DNA from: an uncultured Verrucomicrobiales bacterium
Lineage (GTDB): Bacteria > Verrucomicrobiota > Verrucomicrobiia > Verrucomicrobiales > Akkermansiaceae
NCBI GenBank assembly: GCA_937885815.1
Contig: CALABM010000030.1
Coordinates: 1 to 18,606, forward strand
Direction: 5' to 3'
Length of the DNA: 18,606 bases
Shown one piece after another: positions 1-7,044 of this stretch; within the stretch, counting starts at the first letter, position 1; the number at the start of each line of letters is the position of its first letter. The position numbers and the translations under genes were made by a program. Below the pieces are notes generated by a model. The model saw only the letters and a list, made by a program, of their open reading frames with translations. It searched no databases and was not told where the DNA came from.

Positions 1-162
1 CACCTTTTTTGTCATCAAAGGGCTACTTGGGCATCAGCAAATCTGAAACAGACCCACGATAGCACCGCAAAAATAACAAAAAAAACACAGTGTGAGCCAT
101 AGCAGCCCCATAGCGGTGCCGATTTCAGGGTAGAATCAGGCCTCAGCCTACGTGATTTTCGC

Positions 163-190
163 TTGAATTCCCTCGTGAGCATGATAGAAT
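163..190 (+). promoter_or_regulatory. Promoter of the sugar isomerase-like gene
   Basis: A -35 box TTGAAT (163-168), a 16-base spacer and a -10 box TAGAAT (185-190) precede the ATG at 200 by 9 bases. A start point 7 bases after the -10 box would leave an untranslated leader of about 3 bases. No Shine-Dalgarno sequence is visible. A second TAGAAT at 131-136 has no convincing -35 box. I see no gene in bases 1-199. Confidence 0.55.
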
Positions 191-199
191 GTTGAGCAC

Positions 200-1015
200 A
201 TGAACACAGCGGGCAGAGGAAAGAATGTACTGAAGACAGGAGTGAAACTGTGGAGCGTCAACACAGGAGCCATCCTCAAAGAAGTACGGCCGCTATTTGA
301 AGACGGCACCTGCGATTATCTGGAGCTGTACACCGTACCGGGCACTTTAGATACCCTACCGCAATGGAAAGCGCTGGGAATCCCCACCATCATCCACGCG
401 CCTCACTTCAAACATGGGTTCAACCTCGCGCTGCGCGAGTACCGGCAGAGCAACCGCCGCCTGTACGAGGAAACGCGCCGCTTTGCGGATGAACTCGGGG
501 CAAGCCATATCATCTTCCACGGCGGCACATTCGGCTGCATTGAAGAAACCGCACTGCAACTCGCCAATCTGAATGAACCGCGAGCCCTCATTGAGAACAA
601 ACCTGCCATCACCCGGAATAACGGCAGCATCCTCGAGTGCCGCGGCTCCACCCTCAGCGAGATTCAGCATGTGCTCAGCACCGCAGGCTGTGACCTCTGC
701 CTAGACATACCGCACGCCCTTTGCGCTGCGAACTACCACGCCTTGCCACCGGATGAGCTGTTGGCCTCCTTCCGTGCCTTGGAACCGGCCATGTTCCACC
801 TGGCGGACATGATGGAGGAAAGCCTACTGATAGATGACCACACACAGCTGGGGCTCGGCTGCTTGGACTTCAGGCGCTTCATCCCCGGCATCCTCACACC
901 GGGTGCCACCGTCACTATTGAGACAAACCGGCGGCACCCCGATACGCTGGAGGAGTTTAAGGACGAATGCTCCCACCTGCGTGAAATCCTGCGCCAAGCA
1001 GGCTTATCCGCGTGA
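200..1015 (+). CDS. Sugar phosphate isomerase/epimerase-like TIM-barrel protein
   Basis: The 271-residue protein matches the AP-endonuclease-2 / xylose-isomerase-like TIM-barrel superfamily. Candidate metal ligands fall in the usual order on successive strands: His66 and His69 (HAPH), His107 (FHGG), Glu132 (IENKP), Asp169 and His172 (DIPH), His200 (FHLAD), Asp213/His214 in DDHTQLGLG, and Glu241 (TIETN). Such proteins isomerise or epimerise sugars or sugar phosphates using a divalent metal; the substrate cannot be told from sequence. No signal peptide is seen, so it is probably cytoplasmic. The family usually begins a few residues before KTGVKLWS, which fits a start at 200 or slightly downstream; the close TAGAAT box favours 200. 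Its 3' end overlaps the convergent thioesterase gene by 12 bases. An endonuclease IV-type role is less likely, because the sequence around KLWS and IENKP resembles the sugar enzymes more. Confidence 0.75.
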   Translation: MNTAGRGKNVLKTGVKLWSVNTGAILKEVRPLFEDGTCDYLELYTVPGTLDTLPQWKALGIPTIIHAPHFKHGFNLALREYRQSNRRLYEETRRFADELGASHIIFHGGTFGCIEETALQLANLNEPRALIENKPAITRNNGSILECRGSTLSEIQHVLSTAGCDLCLDIPHALCAANYHALPPDELLASFRALEPAMFHLADMMEESLLIDDHTQLGLGCLDFRRFIPGILTPGATVTIETNRRHPDTLEEFKDECSHLREILRQAGLSA

Positions 1016-1711
1016 GAACTCCACCACGCAGCAGACGGTATCCTCCACTCGCAGGAGTACACAGGCTGATGACGGGCCGAGCATGAGGGACGGCTGAATA
1101 ATGGCACCGGGAGCCACAGGGCGCTTGTATTCTACCCGCAGGGTGGTGTATTCCCAATCTTCCGGCAAGCACTCAAGGGCCATGCGAACGTAATGGGCGT
1201 TATTAACGTGGCGATTGTAATCAATGTCATTCCGCAGCACAGGAATGGGCGCAAGAGGAGTCTCCCGAGCCTCCGGCAGTGTAATCTTACGGCTGCTATA
1301 ATCCATGGGCAGCTTGGGGTCTATGCGCATTTTATCAATCACCTCCTGCGGCAGGCGAAGAAGGCGGCCAGTCTCCGCACTCACAAAGGCCCCGATAGCC
1401 CAGGAGCGATAACAGGCAAGCCCACGGGCATCCTTAATGATGGTATTACGGTAGCCGAAAGGCCCCTGAGTGCCGAAAACTGAGGTGCTGCACACCAGCT
1501 CCTCCCCTAGCTCCGGCACGCGCACAATATCCACATGGCGGAAGTTCAGCAACTGAGCGGCCTTATTCTCGAGGAGGTAGTGCAGAAAGGCCGGCTCACT
1601 GTTCTTCCACATCTCAGAGCAATCCTGCATCAACTGCAGGGCGGAGAAAAGTTTCAGGCGACCTTCAGGATCCGTTTTGCTGGGGGTAACTGTCTGGGTA
1701 ATGGTGAACAT
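1004..1711 (-). CDS. Acyl-ACP thioesterase (FatA/FatB family)
   Basis: The 235-residue protein has the two-hotdog layout of acyl-[acyl-carrier-protein] thioesterases (Pfam Acyl-ACP_TE). The N-terminal hotdog has the family-like opening TDPEGRLKLFSALQLMQDCS. The second hotdog carries the signature DYNRHVNNAHYV (Asp164, Asn166, His168, Asn170-171), which includes the catalytic Asp/Asn/His region of plant and bacterial members. The enzyme would hydrolyse fatty acyl-ACP to free fatty acid in the cytoplasm, ending or diverting fatty acid synthesis. The length is normal for bacterial members. Translation starts at 1711, immediately after a -35/-10 pair with no room for a ribosome binding site. The stop TAA (1004-1006) lies inside the convergent upstream gene. 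The Aas-like ligase at 7654-9819 could reactivate its product, which is an inference. Confidence 0.85.
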   Translation of the reverse strand: MFTITQTVTPSKTDPEGRLKLFSALQLMQDCSEMWKNSEPAFLHYLLENKAAQLLNFRHVDIVRVPELGEELVCSTSVFGTQGPFGYRNTIIKDARGLACYRSWAIGAFVSAETGRLLRLPQEVIDKMRIDPKLPMDYSSRKITLPEARETPLAPIPVLRNDIDYNRHVNNAHYVRMALECLPEDWEYTTLRVEYKRPVAPGAIIQPSLMLGPSSACVLLRVEDTVCCVVEFSRG

Positions 1712-1717
1712 GCCGGC

Positions 1718-1746
1718 ATTCTAGCACCTCGTGCCGCCGGAGTCAA
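1718..1746 (-). promoter_or_regulatory. Promoter of the acyl-ACP thioesterase gene (leaderless type)
   Basis: On the minus strand, TTGACT (1741-1746), a 17-base spacer and TAGAAT (1718-1723) lie exactly 6 bases before the ATG at 1711. The predicted transcription start is the A of the ATG itself. There is no Shine-Dalgarno sequence. Confidence 0.7.
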
Positions 1747-1826
1747 CCCACACCAAAGCCGAGCATCCACATAAGTAACTGAGCATGTACCCATATGGAG
1801 CAGATAATGTTATTTTTTCTTACGGC

Positions 1827-2159
1827 TCAATTTGCCGCGCACAGATACTTTTGAAGAAGCGCCAGAACCTTCTCGCGTGACACCTCGCGCCCGCTCACAA
1901 TATCCGGGCCGATTTCTTCCAAAAGGGCAGCCAGCGCATCATTGGAGATATTCAGCACCGCCTGAGCCGCGGCCCCCTGTTCCCCCACTGTAATGAGCCA
2001 GCGCTCCGTTTCTTTCATATAATCCCCCTTAATGGGCAAATCCAGCTTCTTCGCCACCATCTCAATCCCCTTATCAATAAACAGCCTACCCACACCGGAA
2101 GTAGCCAGTAAGGGAAGCGCCGCACGGAGAGCCTTGTCTTTTATCGATTGAATATCCAT
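1827..2159 (-). CDS. Small hypothetical protein
   Basis: I do not recognise this family. From the ATG at 2159 it encodes 110 residues beginning MDIQSIKDKALRAALPLLA. It is mostly predicted helix, with short Ala/Gly stretches (LLATSGVGRLF, QGAAAQAVLN) and an acidic/helical C-terminal part (LLEEIGPDIVSG then LLQKYLCAAN). It has no signal peptide, clear membrane segment or metal motif. The start is uncertain. An ATG at 2171 has GGTGAG 6 bases upstream; the ATG at 2159 has a possible -10 box (TATGCT) 7 bases upstream; an open frame reaches 2219, inside the upstream terminator, and is unlikely. The gene lies downstream of the lyase gene on the same strand but is separated from it by a terminator hairpin, so it is probably a separate unit. 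Confidence 0.6.
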   Translation of the reverse strand: MDIQSIKDKALRAALPLLATSGVGRLFIDKGIEMVAKKLDLPIKGDYMKETERWLITVGEQGAAAQAVLNISNDALAALLEEIGPDIVSGREVSREKVLALLQKYLCAAN

Positions 2160-2166
2160 TACCCCC

Positions 2167-2195
2167 AGCATAAGACACTCACCATCGGAATGCAA
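2167..2195 (-). promoter_or_regulatory. Possible promoter of the small hypothetical gene
   Basis: Minus-strand TTGCAT (2190-2195), a 17-base spacer and TATGCT (2167-2172) end 7 bases before the ATG at 2159. The -10 box matches the consensus at only four of six positions, so this is weaker than the TAGAAT promoters, but the geometry is the same. Confidence 0.35.
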
Positions 2196-2210
2196 GTTTT
2201 TTCGCCCGAA

Positions 2211-2251
2211 TAAAAGCAAAAACCGCAGCTCCTGTGAGGGAACCGCGGTTT
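2211..2251 (-). terminator. Rho-independent terminator after the lyase gene
   Basis: The arms AAACCGC (2220-2226) and GCGGTTT (2245-2251) pair perfectly, with a further inner CTC/GAG pairing. Read on the minus strand, the hairpin runs into GTTTTTGCTTTT (2211-2221), a proper U-rich tail. It starts 33 bases after the lyase stop codon and precedes the small hypothetical gene. Confidence 0.75.
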
Positions 2252-2284
2252 GAAAGAAAGGAGGTTTAGCACCGGAGGGGGGCT

Positions 2285-3736
2285 TTAGAGGCTCTCGCCG
2301 AAGTCTGCGCGGAACTTAGCGGCAAGCTTCTCCTGCCAGTCACTAAGGGGCTGAAGGCGTCCGAAGAAGAAGCGAAGCACTTCCGGCTCTTCCACCCACT
2401 TAAGACCGCCGATAAGCTCGCGGTTGTCGTACAACCACTTCACGCGGTCAGCGCAGTACTTCACCTGAGACAGGGTGAACACGCGGCGGGGGCAGGCAAG
2501 GCGCACGAGTTCAAGCTCGGCGTAGTTCTCAGAGCCATCAGGGTTACGCTGCTCGGAGAGGGAGCCACGCTCCATACCACGGATACCACCGGCGATGTAG
2601 AGAGCGGTGGCGAGAGCACCGGCGGGGTACTGCTCGTGGGGGATGTTCGGCAGGAACTCGGAGGCATTGATGTGGGCACCAAGGCCGCCGGCGGGCTTCA
2701 CCATGGGCACGCCGTAATCAGAGAGCTCCTTCACGAGGTACTCGATGAAGATGGGGCCCTGGTTAATGATTTCCTCGTCCAGAGTCTCCAGAAGGCCGAT
2801 AGCCATGGCTTCCATGGCGCGCACTTCCATACCACCGTAGGTGAGGAAACCTTCGTAGAGGGGGATGAAGGCCTTCATCTTAAGGATGAGGCTCTCGTTG
2901 TTGGAGATGATAGCACCACCGCGGGCGAAGCCGAGCTTACGGCTGGAGAAGTAGATGAGGTCCATGGCGTCCGCCAGCTTGCGGATGATTTCAGCCACGG
3001 TCATATCCTTGGCAGCAGCCTCACGGGTCTTGATGAAGTACAGGTTATCCTGCAGCAGGGAGGCGTCCAGCACAGCCATCACGCCGTATTCCTTACATAC
3101 AGCGGCCACCTCCAGCATGTTCTCCATGGAAAGGGGCTGACCACCGATGAGGTTCGTACCGGCTTCGATACGCACGAAGGGAACGTGCTCGGGGCCGACC
3201 TCCTCGATGAGAGCGCGCAGGCGGGGAATGTCAAAGTTGCCCTTGAAGGGGAGATCCAGATTCGGATCCAGACCTTCAGCGGTGATAAGCTCCTCCACGC
3301 GGCCGCCCTTACGGGTGATGTGGGCCTTCGTAGTGGTGAAGTGGAAGTTCATGGGCACCACGTCGCCCTCCTTCACGAAGGTCTCAGCGAGAATGTTCTC
3401 ACAAGCGCGGCCCTGGTGAGCGGGCAGGAAGTACTTAGTGCCGAACACCTGCTCAATCACACGGGAAAGGCGATTGAAGGTCTCGGAACCGGCGTAAGAG
3501 TCGTCAGCCTGCATGGAAGCTGCCACCTGATTATCACTCATGGCGTTCACGCCGGAGTCGGTAAGCATATCCATGAACACGTCCTTATTCTGAAGGAGGA
3601 AGGTGTTATTACCGGCCTGCTTCAGGAGCTCCACACGCTGCTCAACCGGAGGCAGGAAAAGCTTCTGAACCACGCGAACCTTGTGCATTTCAAGGGGCAC
3701 CTGGTGCTCCTCCTTGTAGAATTTAACGATAGACAT
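2285..3736 (-). CDS. Tyrosine phenol-lyase / tryptophanase family PLP enzyme
   Basis: This 483-residue beta-eliminating lyase (fold-type I PLP enzyme) would split an aromatic amino acid into the ring compound, pyruvate and ammonia. Visible motifs are LTDSG (59-62), Tyr81 in DDSYAGS, HQGR (107-110), TTT (134-136), Asn195 before GGQP, cofactor-binding Asp224 and the Schiff-base Lys267 (SSRK). It also has YEGFLTYGG, MERG and LRFFF near the C-terminus. Compared by eye with Citrobacter tyrosine phenol-lyase and E. coli TnaA, the phenol-lyase features are kept: Thr at the Thr124 position (Asp in TnaA), the Arg of MERG (Arg381) and Phe in place of TnaA His463. However, the Arg three residues after the cofactor Asp (Arg217) is Leu227, and the KKD around the lysine reads RKL. 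The substrate is therefore uncertain. The gene is monocistronic, with a terminator at 2211-2251 and a divergent neighbour across a 193-base control region. Confidence 0.85.
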   Translation of the reverse strand: MSIVKFYKEEHQVPLEMHKVRVVQKLFLPPVEQRVELLKQAGNNTFLLQNKDVFMDMLTDSGVNAMSDNQVAASMQADDSYAGSETFNRLSRVIEQVFGTKYFLPAHQGRACENILAETFVKEGDVVPMNFHFTTTKAHITRKGGRVEELITAEGLDPNLDLPFKGNFDIPRLRALIEEVGPEHVPFVRIEAGTNLIGGQPLSMENMLEVAAVCKEYGVMAVLDASLLQDNLYFIKTREAAAKDMTVAEIIRKLADAMDLIYFSSRKLGFARGGAIISNNESLILKMKAFIPLYEGFLTYGGMEVRAMEAMAIGLLETLDEEIINQGPIFIEYLVKELSDYGVPMVKPAGGLGAHINASEFLPNIPHEQYPAGALATALYIAGGIRGMERGSLSEQRNPDGSENYAELELVRLACPRRVFTLSQVKYCADRVKWLYDNRELIGGLKWVEEPEVLRFFFGRLQPLSDWQEKLAAKFRADFGESL

Positions 3737-3765
3737 AATATGATGGGGTTAAAAAAAGTTGCGAA

Positions 3766-3794
3766 ACATTACCACACGCACCACGGAATGTCAA
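3766..3794 (-). promoter_or_regulatory. Probable promoter of the lyase gene
   Basis: On the minus strand a perfect -35 box TTGACA (3789-3794) is followed by a 17-base spacer and TAATGT (3766-3771). The predicted leader is about 22 bases, with no clear Shine-Dalgarno sequence before the ATG at 3736. A perfect TATAAT (minus strand, 3809-3814) lies further upstream without a good -35 box and could be an alternative. Confidence 0.5.
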
Positions 3795-3827
3795 ACCATT
3801 TCTATGGCATTATAAGCAACTTACGCC

Positions 3828-3867
3828 GCGTTATACGTCATTTTTTCCTACTAAACACGTATAACGC
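3828..3867. promoter_or_regulatory. Candidate operator: 11-bp perfect inverted repeat
   Basis: GCGTTATACGT (3828-3838) is repeated in inverse orientation as ACGTATAACGC (3857-3867), with an 18-base AT-rich spacer. It lies between the divergent lyase and M16 peptidase genes, about 35 bases upstream of the lyase -35 box and 28 bases before the peptidase -35 box. The position suits a regulator acting on one or both genes. The protein that would bind is unknown. A non-regulatory hairpin is the alternative. Confidence 0.5.
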
Positions 3868-3894
3868 AAAAAATATGCATGAAGCATTTTCAAA

Positions 3895-3923
3895 TTGCCA
3901 TGAATGCAAACAGGGAGTAGAAT
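3895..3923 (+). promoter_or_regulatory. Promoter of the M16 peptidase gene (leaderless type)
   Basis: TTGCCA (3895-3900), a 17-base spacer and TAGAAT (3918-3923) end exactly 6 bases before the ATG at 3930, which puts the predicted transcription start on the ATG. AGGGAG (3912-3917) could act as a distant ribosome binding site only if transcription began further upstream. Confidence 0.65.
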
Positions 3924-3929
3924 AGCCCC

Positions 3930-6434
3930 ATGCAGGCAGAGGTATACACATGCAAGAACGGGCTCACCACCGTGGTGAGCCGCCAAAAAGCATTCCCCGT
4001 GGTGAGTGTACAGGTATGGGTTCGGACAGGCTCGGAACATGAAGGAGCCTACAGTGGAGCCGGCATCTCCCACCTTCTGGAACACATGGTTTTCAAGGGC
4101 ACGGATGAGCACAGTGCTCAGCAGCTGAATGAGGAAGTAGCCGCCCTCGGTGGCCTGTGGAATGCCTATACCAGCACAGACCGCACAGTGTACCATATAG
4201 ACGGCCCCTCCGCCCACTGGCGTAACTTCCTTCACATCCTGACACGTCTGGTATACCACCCAACCTTCCCCCAAGATGAGTTTGAAAAGGAACGCGAAGT
4301 CATACGCCGCGAGATGGCCATGTACAATGATGATCCGCGAGATGCCTCCTACCGCGCGCTCATCAGCACTCTTTTCCGCGTGCATCCCCGCCGCCTACCC
4401 GTCATAGGGGAGCAGAAACGCTTTGATTCTCTCACGCATGCTGACATGCTGGAATACCACCGGAGCCGCTACACTCCCGAGAACATGTTCGTGTGCGTGG
4501 TGGGTGATGTGGAGCCGCAGGAGCTTTTCCAAGCGCTGGAGGAAGAAGTGGCGGACGTGTGCTCCGCCCCGGCTCAGCCCGTGCAAACCGTGCAAGAACC
4601 CCACCAGTGGGGGCGCCGCTTAGAGCGCCGCGAGTTTGCCCAGCCCACCAGCACCCTCATGCTGGCATGGCGCATACCCTCCACGCAGCACCCGGATGCC
4701 GCTGCTCTCTCCGTGCTTTCCTCCGTACTGGGTGATGGCCGCGCGGCCTGGCTGTACAAAACATTCCATGATGAGCAGGCTCTCGCTCATGATACAAACA
4801 CCTCCATCCTCCCCGCCAAGCAAGGGGAAGGAGCCTTCGTCATCGAGGCCGATGTGGAGCGAGCGCAGCGCGATGAGCTCAGAGACGCCATTCTGGACTA
4901 CGTAACCAAACTTCCGGAAGCGGACTTCACCCAAGGCATCAGCCGAGCCCTTCGCCAGCTGCGCGCCCAGCGCCTGAAAAACCTTTCTACCGTGCAAGGG
5001 CGAGCTACTCTCCTCGGCATCAGCTGGCACCACTCGCAGAACCCGAACTCCGGAGAGGAATGGGCTGAGGCTCTTAGCCGCGTAACCCCGGCAGATTTGG
5101 CCCGCGTGGCAGCCACCTATCTCACCCCCGAGCGCCTCACCGAAGTCAGTGTAGACCCCCTCGGCACCAACAGCGCCGAGGCGGATTCAGACGCCGCGGC
5201 CACCCTGCCCACTCCCGTGGTGGAAGAACTGCCGAACGGCCTGCGCCTCGTGCTGCGTGAAGATAAGCGCGTACCCCTCGTGACCACCACTCTATGCCTC
5301 GGTGCAGGCTGCCGCTCTGAGAATGAGCAGACAGCCGGCATCAACACCCTGCTGGCTGAGTGTCTGCTGAAGGGCACCACCACACGCAGTGCCGCAGAGA
5401 TTGCGGATGAAGCAGAGAACATGGGCGGCTCCATTTCCTGCACGGCCGGAAATAACACACTCATGCTCAAGACACGTTCGCTAGCGGAGGACGCCGGCAC
5501 CATGCTGAGCCTGCTGGCAGATGTAGCCCTGCACCCCACCTTACCGGAGGACGCCATCAACACCGCAAAGGAAGATTTGGTAGCGGATATTCTGGACAGC
5601 GAGGAAGACCCCGCCGCGGTGGCCTTCCTCCGCTTGCGCCGGGCCTGCTTCGGGCCACATTCATACGGAAACCATCCGGACGGCACCGTGGAGAGCGTAC
5701 AATCCCTCTGCAAAGAAGCCCTGCAACAGCAACTCAGCCGCATCATGTGCACCCGGAATGCCGTGCTCGCCATCAGCGGTGATTTTGATTCCGCCACCAT
5801 GCGAGAAACCGTGAAGAGCCTCTTCGCGGAAATGCCCATCGGCGCCCCGGCAGAGCTTACCGCGACCCCACCCCAACAGGCGGCGGACCTCACTATAGCC
5901 TGCGATAAAGAGCAGGCCGTGCTCGCCATGGCCGTCCCCGGGCTCACCGCTACAGCCAAAGACCTCCCCCTGCTCCTTCTCTTCGATGAGTGGTGCCGTG
6001 ATATGGCCGGCCCCATCTTCGGAGAAATCCGTGAGCAGCGAGGGCTGGCTTATTATGCCGCCTCAGCCGTACTGCTGGGCACGGATGCAGGCTGCATGTA
6101 CTTCTACCTCGGGACCGCCCCCAAGAGCATGACCGAAGCCCGCGCAGCCCTTATCGGAGTACTGGAACGCTTGTCCAAAGAAGGCATGCCGGAAGATGCG
6201 CTGGAGAGAGCCAGAGCTACGGTACTCACCTCTCGACTGCTAGCCTCACAATCTGCGGATAAGTTATGCTCCACCATGGCAGTAGACACCCTGCTCGGCC
6301 TGCCGCCGGATTACAGTGAAAGTCTCCCGCAGCGCCTGCGCAGCATCACGCTTGGGCAAATGAATGCCTTCATCGCAAACCTGCTCAGCCCGGCAGCCAC
6401 GCGCACCATTGTGACAGTCACGCCCGAGGCGTGA
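3930..6434 (+). CDS. Tandem-domain M16 zinc metallopeptidase
   Basis: The 834-residue protein has two M16 (insulinase/pitrilysin family) halves. The N-terminal half carries the inverted zinc motif HLLEH (48-52) and the third ligand Glu128 in REVIRREMAMYNDDP, at the spacing usual for the family. The C-terminal half begins at about residue 425 (VVEELPNGLRLVLRED). There the motif reads NTLLAEC, so it cannot bind zinc, but the substrate-binding R/Y motif REQRGLAYYAAS is intact. This split of roles is what is known for fused M16 enzymes, which enclose and cut short peptides. No signal peptide is visible, so it is probably cytoplasmic and may recycle peptides. The protein starts just before the family-typical YTCKNGLTTVVS, supporting the ATG at 3930. 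The downstream neighbour is convergent and 29 bases away. Confidence 0.9.
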   Translation: MQAEVYTCKNGLTTVVSRQKAFPVVSVQVWVRTGSEHEGAYSGAGISHLLEHMVFKGTDEHSAQQLNEEVAALGGLWNAYTSTDRTVYHIDGPSAHWRNFLHILTRLVYHPTFPQDEFEKEREVIRREMAMYNDDPRDASYRALISTLFRVHPRRLPVIGEQKRFDSLTHADMLEYHRSRYTPENMFVCVVGDVEPQELFQALEEEVADVCSAPAQPVQTVQEPHQWGRRLERREFAQPTSTLMLAWRIPSTQHPDAAALSVLSSVLGDGRAAWLYKTFHDEQALAHDTNTSILPAKQGEGAFVIEADVERAQRDELRDAILDYVTKLPEADFTQGISRALRQLRAQRLKNLSTVQGRATLLGISWHHSQNPNSGEEWAEALSRVTPADLARVAATYLTPERLTEVSVDPLGTNSAEADSDAAATLPTPVVEELPNGLRLVLREDKRVPLVTTTLCLGAGCRSENEQTAGINTLLAECLLKGTTTRSAAEIADEAENMGGSISCTAGNNTLMLKTRSLAEDAGTMLSLLADVALHPTLPEDAINTAKEDLVADILDSEEDPAAVAFLRLRRACFGPHSYGNHPDGTVESVQSLCKEALQQQLSRIMCTRNAVLAISGDFDSATMRETVKSLFAEMPIGAPAELTATPPQQAADLTIACDKEQAVLAMAVPGLTATAKDLPLLLLFDEWCRDMAGPIFGEIREQRGLAYYAASAVLLGTDAGCMYFYLGTAPKSMTEARAALIGVLERLSKEGMPEDALERARATVLTSRLLASQSADKLCSTMAVDTLLGLPPDYSESLPQRLRSITLGQMNAFIANLLSPAATRTIVTVTPEA

Positions 6435-6463
6435 GGGGGGCATGCAAAAAACAACAAAAACAA

Positions 6464-7030
6464 TCAGCGCACTAAGCGGGCGCGCATAGCGGCCCAATCC
6501 GTACTGCGCAGCAGCCGCACAAGGTTTCTGTACCAGAACTCGTGGTGGCCGTATTCATCACGGCAAAACTCGGCCTCAGCCTGAGCCACGCTCCAATTCT
6601 CGTATATAATGCGGTACGCCGCCACGATAATGCCTGTGCGGTCACTGCCATGCCAGCAGTGCACCAGCACCGGCTTGGGGGCACCGGCTATCAGGCGCAG
6701 GCAGTTCTCAATATCCGCCACAGTCACCTCACCGGCAGCCACAGGATACGCCATCAGGTGCAAGCCCGTGTGGCGGGCCTTACGCGTATCTCGATGGTAT
6801 TCTCGCAGGTTCAACACACTGCGCACCCCCTTAGCATAAAGGTTTGTGAATCCCTGAGGTGTGGGCTGTGCTGAGCGGTACAGTACATCATTCACACGGT
6901 GAAGGTTCTCCACACCTTCCATAGTCATGGCCTGAGCGTAAGCCGGCTGTTCAGGCACAGCGGCGGCCCCGTCCTGCATAACACAGGCACTTACAGAAAG
7001 AAATAGCAGGCTGACTATTAAGCGTTTCAT
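6464..7030 (-). CDS. Lipoprotein tyrosine/dual-specificity phosphatase-like protein (paralogue 2)
   Basis: The 188-residue protein has a lipoprotein signal (MKRL, hydrophobic stretch, lipobox SVSAC) that places the lipidated Cys at residue 16 and the enzyme outside the cytoplasm. The catalytic P-loop HCWHGSDRTG (Cys125, Arg131) is the CX5R motif of cysteine-based phosphatases. It belongs with the dual-specificity / IphP-like proteins and could act on phosphotyrosine or another phosphate ester. The upstream region YRSAQPTPQGF and LNLREYH is shared with the neighbouring paralogue. It is the last gene of a minus-strand cluster, 14 bases after its paralogue, with GGAG 6 bases before the ATG. The general-acid Asp is not obvious by eye. 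A T-rich stretch follows the stop (6444-6463, read on the minus strand) without a convincing hairpin. Confidence 0.8.
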   Translation of the reverse strand: MKRLIVSLLFLSVSACVMQDGAAAVPEQPAYAQAMTMEGVENLHRVNDVLYRSAQPTPQGFTNLYAKGVRSVLNLREYHRDTRKARHTGLHLMAYPVAAGEVTVADIENCLRLIAGAPKPVLVHCWHGSDRTGIIVAAYRIIYENWSVAQAEAEFCRDEYGHHEFWYRNLVRLLRSTDWAAMRARLVR

Positions 7031-7044
7031 GACTACTCCATCAG

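Noticed and set aside
65..119. CACCGC and GCGGTG as a possible hairpin in the left-end intergenic region
   Set aside because: Six-base arms nearly 45 bases apart are expected by chance, and nothing in between supports a structured RNA.
2160..2219. A longer start for the small hypothetical protein
   Set aside because: The first codons would lie in the U-tract of the lyase terminator; later ATGs fit promoter or ribosome-binding signals better.
2636..3925. A 429-codon open frame on the + strand opposite the lyase gene, ending just before the M16 gene
   Set aside because: Its translation is His/Gly/Val-rich without family features and it is the exact antisense of a well-conserved, strongly codon-biased enzyme; the strong codon bias removes stops from the opposite strand.
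5117..6016. A 299-codon open frame on the - strand inside the M16 peptidase gene
   Set aside because: Ser/Arg-rich shadow of a real gene whose domains cover the whole region.
6435..6470. A terminator between the M16 peptidase and phosphatase genes
   Set aside because: There is a T-rich run on the minus strand after the phosphatase stop, but only a 4-bp GCGC stem near it, which is too weak to call.
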